A stretch of 64,000 nt of DNA from Gorsachius magnificus (lineage: Eukaryota; Chordata; Aves; Pelecaniformes; Ardeidae): positions 98,513,311 through 98,577,310 of the forward strand of contig CM067082.1 in NCBI GenBank assembly GCA_034008185.1. Direction: 5' to 3'. Position 1 is the first letter of the stretch. Every line of letters starts with the position of its first letter. The notes under the pieces are model-generated. The model saw nothing but the letters and a program-made list of their open reading frames with translations, did not search any database and was not told the DNA's origin. A program made the translations under genes and the position numbers. Below are positions 57,001-64,000 of this stretch, in pieces.

Positions 57001-60000
57001 ATAAACCAGATTTTTACCAGAGCAGTAGGATGGAAAGACTAAAGAGGGGAATTAAAATAAAGATAAAAAAAACCCAAAACGCGTATCTCTGGCAGAGGAA
57101 TCATTTTGGATGGTGTAATGTATTAAACACTGCACTCCCTTCAGGTACCTGCCCCATAGGAAAGCCCACTAAATTTTCTCCCTCATTGGCTGTAAAGCTC
57201 TTTGCTTTCACAGGCCCCTCAATGCACCTTTAGACCCTTGCAGACCTTGCTTCTCCCTCCTGTTACTATTTCCCATCTCCAGTGGCATCTTCTCAGCCCT
57301 GACCCCAGGTTTTACCCTGGTGGTTTTCTCCTTTCCCCTTTTCTTACACAAATTCTGGTCATCATTCTCTTTCAATATCTTGCCTTTTAACTCTGTTTTC
57401 ACTAGAAAACAGATTTGACATACAAGAAAAAGTGTAAGCTTTTGATATTACCTGTAGGAGATATTCCTAAGGCCACTCAGCTTTTTATTACCTCTCTTCT
57501 TCAGTGCCAAAAGGTGGTGCTCTCGTTACTCAAGGAGGTTTTGTGTTAGTTTTACTGTGGCTTTGATATTGTTGAGGAAAACGACATTGCTCTGGACTTG
57601 GCCTACTAACCTACTAATACCATAAAGTATTCTGTATGCTCCTTTGTTGGCCTGCATTCATACATGAATGCACAGCAGTGTGATTTTCAATAAAAAGCTT
57701 TGGTGCATCTCTAATTCCTGAAACTCAGTCAAATGTGATTATTCCTGACTGAATGTAATGAGTACAAGAGTAAGTTATGTGTACCTGTTTATTGTCAAGA
57801 GGGACAAAATTACTATTATTAAATTTTTTGAGAGTACAAGGGCACAAGCCTGACAAGAGACTGATATGTTACTGCAAAAATATGTTGCTGAAAATATTAG
57901 TGGTAAGAAACAGGTGTGTAGAGGAAGGTAACATCATGTTAGCTGAGACTGTAGACATTTTCCATGGAATACCTCAGCATTCGTACCTCTTGGCACACTG
58001 TGGTTTAAAACTGTTCGTAAAATGTTTCCTGATTCAAATATAGCACAAAAATTTCCTGTAGGAAAACTGAGTGCAAGACAATTTGCTGTCATCTGTTTCC
58101 ACCGCAGATGGGTGGAAACTGCATTAGAACAGCATGGAGCTTCCAATGATTTTTCAGCTGATGCTTATAAAAAGTTGTTCCTACCCTGAAAGGGCTCTTG
58201 ACATCAAAGAAAGGGGTTTAGGTTTCTTAAGGAACAGTGAAATCTCTCTGTCTGGACACTGGATTTTCTAGATTTAAAACTGATGCTTACGAAACAGTAG
58301 GAAACAAATGCTTATAATCCAGGTCCTTCAGTGTTTCCCTAAAGTTCAGAGATGTGGATCTGCAAAGATAACCACTTCCTGTATTTTACAGAGCTAACAG
58401 AAACATTGTTCATAAAACAAAGAGAGGCTGGCAGCCCCAGATCAGCACATGTCCCATTAAGAATGAAAGTGCATGCCCAATGCATGCAAGTGTTTTGTCA
58501 TCTCTTGTCATGGCTATTGCTTTGTGCAGGTTTGGGTCAAGGGAAGAGGGGAAGAAATAATAATAAAAAAGACAAGGAAGAAGGAAAAAAGAGGCACAGG
58601 CTTACTAAAGGGCACTTGGCTCTGAAAAGAGGCTTTGAAAAGGGGGGGGGGGGTTTGGACATAACTGGTTATCTGGGGAAAAAGGAACCAAAAGACTTTT
58701 TACCCTGGGGTTCAGGACTTTGCACATTCCTTTTAAAAGGCCATGGTTGCATTTTAAATTTTCAAACTTAAACAACTAGATTTTATCCTTAACTCCTTGT
58801 TTACCTGCAAGATCATACAATTTTGTCCAACCCCTCATGTCAAAAGGGATAACTCTTTCTAGTCATCCTTGATGGATAAAACTAGATATTCCTAAGGTTA
58901 TATTTTAGAGCAACAAAACAGGCTACGGGTCTAATTGTCAAACATCACGATACTTTCAAATGTCCAACTTTAGATGGATAAATGGTGTCATCTAAATCAA
59001 ACAGTGCAGTCAACTACTTTGTTCATTTATATACAGCATTGAAATGCTCAGAGAAATATCTTATACCTCAGCAGGAAAAATGTTTTAAAATTTCCACCCA
59101 CACACTCTTAAGACATAGAAGTCATTAGTAGTTTCTAGCTCAGGTTTTAGCATTAATTGGATGTGCAGAGTGAGCTCAGAATAGGCTTGCAAACTGATAT
59201 AATTTATTCAATTATATGATTCTTAATGATTAGCCTAATATGGTCCTAATTAAAACCATACCCAACCCCTCAGTATATTCAGTTATGACTTCGACTGGCA
59301 TTAGGTTTCTACATATGCCTACCAGAGGGGTAACATAATCTTACACATTTATTTAGTGACTGGGCACGCTAGAAAAAAAAATTAAAATACTGTCAGTAAA
59401 TGACTCGATAATATTTTTAGTTCAGCTGATGTGTCTGGAGTTCTCATGTAATGGAGAACAGAGCTATAGCAGCAGCTCACCACAAGTCCAAAAGAGTACA
59501 AGCATTCAGATTTCAGCCGTGATTCTGGCTGCAAAAATCCCTCTCATTGGCACATAGTCCCTTTTGGCACTCACGGGCAGATTTTTTGAGGCTGAGGCAG
59601 CATATATATGACCTCTCTCATGACTTTTGCCTTAGATTTGGCCAGAGGAAGTTAAGAACATGGGTTGAAAATAAACACACTGTGGACCACACTTAATAAG
59701 CAATGGTCTTCTCTCTCCACACCCTACCCAAAAACCCAAAAAAGAAAAATAAATTATTTTTATCAAAGTAGGAACAGAGTTAAATGCAAGGATAACTAAA
59801 CCGAATACACATACATATGTATCTCTAAGGTCACCACTTTCACACTTTCTAAAATAACTGTTTCTTAAGGATAGCGCAGTGTAAACCCAGCAAATTACTG
59901 TAATTGAGCAGGAAACAACTGATAGCTAGGTAAGCCTAAAGTTTTAATATTAGCCTTAAAAGGAGCTAGAAAGATGCTATCTAGGAAGTGTGTAGAAGTC

Positions 60001-62099
60001 TTAATGTTTTTTTCTGCCCACATTTGAGTAAATGGTACTTCTGAAAAACAAGTTAGTAAGACCCTGTGTGGAACAGCAAGCAGAATGGCGAGCCCACCCC
60101 TCTGACAGGCTCCAGCTTCCTCCTGGCAGCAAGCAGAGCACCCCCAGCCTAACTGTGCTGGTGAGCTTCTGGCTTCATTTAAAACATGTCACACCAGCAG
60201 AGGACTGGTGTCATAGAACCATCTTCTGATGTTTCACCCAGTCCAGAGCGCAGGGGAATGGAGGCATCAAAGGATCCAGAGCAAGCGCAAGGGTAATGGC
60301 AACAAAATATTACCCTTGTGTCCCACTTTCAAAAACAGGTCCAGCCCCAAATGTTGATCAGCTGCAACACGTTTCCTTCTTAAATTGCATTACAAATAAA
60401 CACTTGCTGTCTTCTATTTTAAAGCAGACAGATCAGGTGCTCTGGTTCAAAAACTAACACCAACCACCCCATCAACATGTGTGATGGTGGGGTTAGATAC
60501 CTGAGGAGCAGGCACCTGAGACATTTCTTATTTTCACTGGCACTTGAGTATCTCAAGCACAGGAGTTGTGCTGCCGACGGCAGGGAGGAAAGGCCTTCTG
60601 ACACATAAAAGCGGAAGACCTAGAGAACAAAGCCTCCACACACACTACACATCTTCACACACTACACCAGAAGGTGAAATCAACACTGAAATCGATGTCT
60701 AGTTCTCACTACTGAAAAAGTTGGTTCACACTGGCCAAGATAATTGAAAAAGTGAATATAATAACAATAGCAATTCCCACTTTGAGCAAATATACCTTCC
60801 ACCACCTGATGGTTCTCTAAAACTAATTTTGTATTCTTTTATACGTTTCTCCTCTTATTTTTATTTCTGGTATCTGGTATACCTAAGCATGTTTACAGAC
60901 AGAGTTTTCTGCCTGTCCTGACTCTAAGGCTTGACAAAAATAATAAAAACATACTTAAAAATGTAATAAGATCACTATTTTAAAAATCTTAAATCCAAAC
61001 CAGAAGAGAGCTAAAGGTGTACAGGACAAAAAAACACAGCAAGGGAAAAAAATATTAACTTTGTTCTTTGTTGTTGTGTTCATTGTCTTCTCTGTTAAAA
61101 ACAAATGAATTTTAAATGCTAATGTTGTCATTGACAACTAATGTACACAAAGTCTTGCTTCTCCAAACACATGAAGAAAGCAGATTATTCCTTTGCTTAG
61201 AAACCCTAAAGTTTAACACTTAAGGCAAGCTCTTTACCCAAAACCCCCATGTAACTAAACCCATATCGCCTATGAACCCACCTGATTTATTCTTCCTCCA
61301 CTCCCAGTAGACATTACCAACACCTCAGGTTACCTCTGCCGGCTGAGGTGTGTATTCACTCCAAAAATAAAGACTGCATTACCAAGCAGCATGGCCCAAT
61401 GGCTGAAACAGTTGGTTTTAAAAGTCCCAGTCTCCACACTACACACATTTCAGGAGTTTTACTTTGTGCTAGCCTGATCCTATAGATCAAATGGTGACTG
61501 GCATCCTGAATTCATGAGGTAGGCACCTGGACCACATCTTCCAGATCTGTTTCTTCCCAGTACAATCCAACTCTCATGCTTTGAGACTGCTCTACAATGG
61601 GAACTGAGGTGCAGTAAGGGGACACAGTCAGGAGATTCACTTAAAAAAAAAAGTATGAGATCTACATTTGGACTAAAACACTAATGTAGATGCACCGAAA
61701 AGGACCTGGGGGAGCAAACTCTTACTGCTTCATCCATGTAAAGCTAACTATAACTTCTTCAGGTGGCGCAGGCTCAGCCAGAACAGAACACTTTTCAAAA
61801 CCCTCCATCTTCCACACTTAGATATTACTCACAACCTCTTCCGTAAGCTTTGGTATCTCTGAGAACCAGTATCTTAGTCCATCTGCCTGTTCAGTCAAGG
61901 AACACCTTCAGGCCAAACTGAAGCAGGAACTGCCACTATTTGCAGCTGAACTGAGCACTCCTGGCATGTCCTTCAGCTTTTGAGCCGTGACACATCCATC
62001 AATCTGAGCTTCTGAGGTAATAGGCACCATGAATTTCAACAGAATAAATGTACCCATGGAGGAAAATTGGCTCAAATCAGTAAAAGCTGCAACAGAAGC
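57001..62099. other. No gene recognised
   Basis: AT-rich, with a run of 12 G at about 58642-58653 inside a purine-rich 139-codon frame. No convincing exon or transposon found. Confidence 0.4.
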
Positions 62100-62445
62100 C
62101 CAAATCATATCAAACTCAGGAAAAGATTAGACACCTGGACAAACTTTTTAGCAAGGCCTGCTGTGACAGGACAAGGGGTAATGGCTTTGAACTAAAACAG
62201 GGTAGATTTAGACTGGATATAAGGAAAAAATTTTTTACAATGAGGGTGGTGAAACACTGGAACAGGTTGCCCAGAGAGGTAGCTGGACGCCTCATCCCTA
62301 GAAACATTCAAGGTTAGGTTGGATGGGGCTCTAAGCAATGTTATCTAGTGAAAGATGTCTCTGACCATGGCAGGTGGGTTGGACTAGATGACCTCTAAAG
62401 GCCCCTTCCAACACAAAGCATTCTATGATTCTATGATTCTGTGAT
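62100..62445 (+). mobile_element. CR1 LINE 3' end
   Basis: End of CR1 ORF2 and its 3' tail: GGACAAGGGGTAATGGCTTTG, TTTAGACTGGATATAAGGAA, GGTGAAACACTGGAACAGG, TGGACTAGATGACCTCTAAA, then three octamer-like units ending GATTCTGTGAT. 5'-truncated. Confidence 0.93.
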
Positions 62446-63690
62446 CCAGATCACTAGCAAAGATGTTAAACGGGACTGGACCCAGTACTGATCCTGGGGT
62501 ACACCTCGAGTTACTGGCCTCCAGCTGGACTTCATGCCACTTATCACCACCCTCTGGGCCTGGCTATTTAGCCAGTTTTCAATGCAGCTCACTGTCTGCT
62601 CATCCAGCCCCTACAGCAACAGCCTCTCTTTGAAGATCTTATGGGAGACAGTGTCAAAGGTCTTACTGAATCCAGGTAGACACTACCCACTGCTCTTCCC
62701 TCATCTACTTCATCATAGAAGTTTATCAAATTGATCAAGCATGACTTCTCCTTGGTGAAGACATGCTGACTACTCCTGATTATTTTCTTGTCCTTCATGT
62801 GCCTGTAAATGGTTTCAAAGATTAGCTCCATCACTTTCCCAGGGATAGAAGTGAAGCTGACCAGCTTGTAGTTCCCTGGCTCTTCCTTCTCGCCTTTCTT
62901 GAAAATAGGAGTGACATTTGCTCTCTTCCAGTTTTTGGGCTCTTCTCCCAGTCACCATGATTGAGCAAAGATTATCAAGAGTGGTCTTGCAACGACATCA
63001 GCCAGCTCCCTCAGCACTCGTGCTCATGGTCTTATGTATGCCATTTGCTTAAGTATTCCTTGACCAGGGGTACATCTTCATTACTCCAGTCTCCACCTGG
63101 TGCATGGGGTCTGGGATTCCTTAAGACAGGTCTTGCTAGAGACAAAAAAAGCACAGAGTACCTCAGCTTTCTCCATGTCCTACATAACCAGGTCCCCCAT
63201 CCTGTTGAGCAATGGGCTCACATTTTCCCTAGTCTTCCTTTTGTCACCTGTGTACCTACAGAAGCCCTTCTTGTTGTCTTTGACACCCCTGGCCAGATTC
63301 AATTCCATTTGGGCTTTAGTGTTCCTAGCTTCATCCCTGGATGCTAGGACAATGTTCCTGTATTCCTTCCAGGTTACCCATCCTTGCTTCCAGTAGAGTT
63401 TGTATGCTTCCTTTCTGTGTTTGAGTTCAGTTAGGAGCTCCTTGTTCCTCTACATAGGCCTCCTGGCATTTTTGCCTAACTTCATATTCATTGGGATGGA
63501 GCTCTCTTGAGTTTGGAGGAGACAATCCTTGAATATTAACCAGCTTTCTTAGGCCCCGCTTCTCCCCAGGGCCTTATCCCATAGGACTCTTCCAAGCAGA
63601 TCCCTGAAGGGGCCAAAGTCTGCTCTCCTGAAATCCAGGGTTGTGAGTTTGCTTTTTACCCTCCTCCCTTCCCTCAGGATCCTGAACTCC
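62446..63690 (-). pseudogene. CR1 LINE ORF2 fragment (reverse transcriptase part), decayed
   Basis: On the minus strand from about 63600 downwards one reads the segment before the reverse transcriptase ([40 protein letters not shown]), then the FKKGEKEEPGNY motif and the polymerase core up to a degraded GVPQ box near 62500. Stops and frameshifts break it, and both ends are truncated. It abuts the plus-strand CR1 3' end at 62445 with no spacer, which suggests one element inserted into the other. Confidence 0.9.
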
Positions 63691-64000
63691 ACTATCTCAT
63701 TACATAGATTTCTATTAATCTCACGTTATCATTTACATTTTGTGTGTTTTTTAGCTTTTCTTTAAAGTGCAGAATATATTTTCTATGTTATTATTTTATC
63801 AAGTTGAGGGCTATTTTTTAATTGTATCTATGTTTAGGAAAGGTTTTTTTTTGTAGGCAATAAATAATAAATTGTGTGCGCTGTGGAATTAATCTTTTAA
63901 GAATTAAGTATTCTAAAAATGTATTACAGTATTGGCTTATTATATGATGTTATGTCTGTTTCATAGAAATCCAGCACATCATATAAACAAAAGTAATTTC
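63691..64000. other. AT-rich, no gene recognised
   Basis: T- and A-rich sequence to the window end; nothing supported. Confidence 0.4.

Noticed and set aside
63100..63396. Plus-strand frames of 98-128 codons near 63 kb
   Set aside because: They are antisense to the CR1 ORF2 fragment.
1..64000. CRISPR arrays, tRNA or rRNA genes, bacterial operons
   Set aside because: No regularly spaced direct repeats with unique spacers, no cloverleaf-type sequences and no dense collinear genes were seen; the content is vertebrate.

Overview
The window reads as avian nuclear DNA. It holds several truncated CR1 LINEs with the bird-type 3' end (copies of an ATTCTATG-like octamer), two solo retroviral LTRs of bird-type families, a decayed endogenous retrovirus and two CpG islands in AT-rich background. 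No tRNA, rRNA, CRISPR array or bacterial-style operon was seen. No host gene could be named with confidence; most of the window looks intergenic or intronic, with a few exon-like segments.

The most striking structure is a large inverted duplication. Arm A (about 5226-8409, + orientation) and arm B (about 33217-36526, - orientation) are nearly identical over about 3.2 kb and enclose about 24.8 kb of unrelated sequence. From 7066 to 8409 the two arms align without any net indel (paired coordinates sum to 41626), and the reading frames compared there translate identically. The largest difference is a net 126 bp extra in arm B, inside a 180-bp tandem repeat that has three units in B and two in A. 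Each arm contains a nested CR1 3' end, a TATA-like promoter element, and exon-like segments with good splice signals on the strand opposite to the TATA box. In arm B three tandem units share one reading frame, interrupted by two stops. This is best explained as a recently duplicated, partly decayed, gene-like unit of unknown identity.

Pieces of the same multicopy family lie elsewhere: a diverged piece at 3677-3940, copies at 4700-4990 and 10468-10758, a further segment at 9718-10080 with a decayed copy at 22630-22930, a local direct repeat (10210-10345 and 10785-10917), and a scrambled block at 45606-46400 in which segments of the unit are joined in a new order. The left 11 kb is therefore a mosaic of this family.

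Region by region: 1-3.6 kb is AT-rich with one exon-like segment (minus, 2734-2840). 3.7-11.1 kb is the family mosaic with arm A. 11.1-19.4 kb is mostly featureless, with a CR1 fragment and a CpG island near 18.3 kb. 19.5-20.5 kb is a solo ERVL-like LTR flanked by AAGAG, abutting a 293-codon orphan frame. 20.5-33.2 kb is the spacer, with CR1 and LTR fragments. 33.2-36.5 kb is arm B. A strong CpG island lies near 38.3 kb and an exon-like segment at 42.6 kb. 43-46.4 kb holds LTR pieces, a second solo LTR flanked by CCAG and the scrambled block. 47.3-48.6 kb is a long frame with one internal stop and an EPMEVDPP-type repeat. 50.2-53.2 kb is a minus-strand retroviral pro-pol relic with an adjacent LTR and a GC-rich minisatellite. 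53.2-62.1 kb shows nothing recognisable, and 62.1-63.7 kb holds two CR1 pieces in opposite orientation.

All exon calls are inferences from splice-like signals and open frames. No database search was possible.
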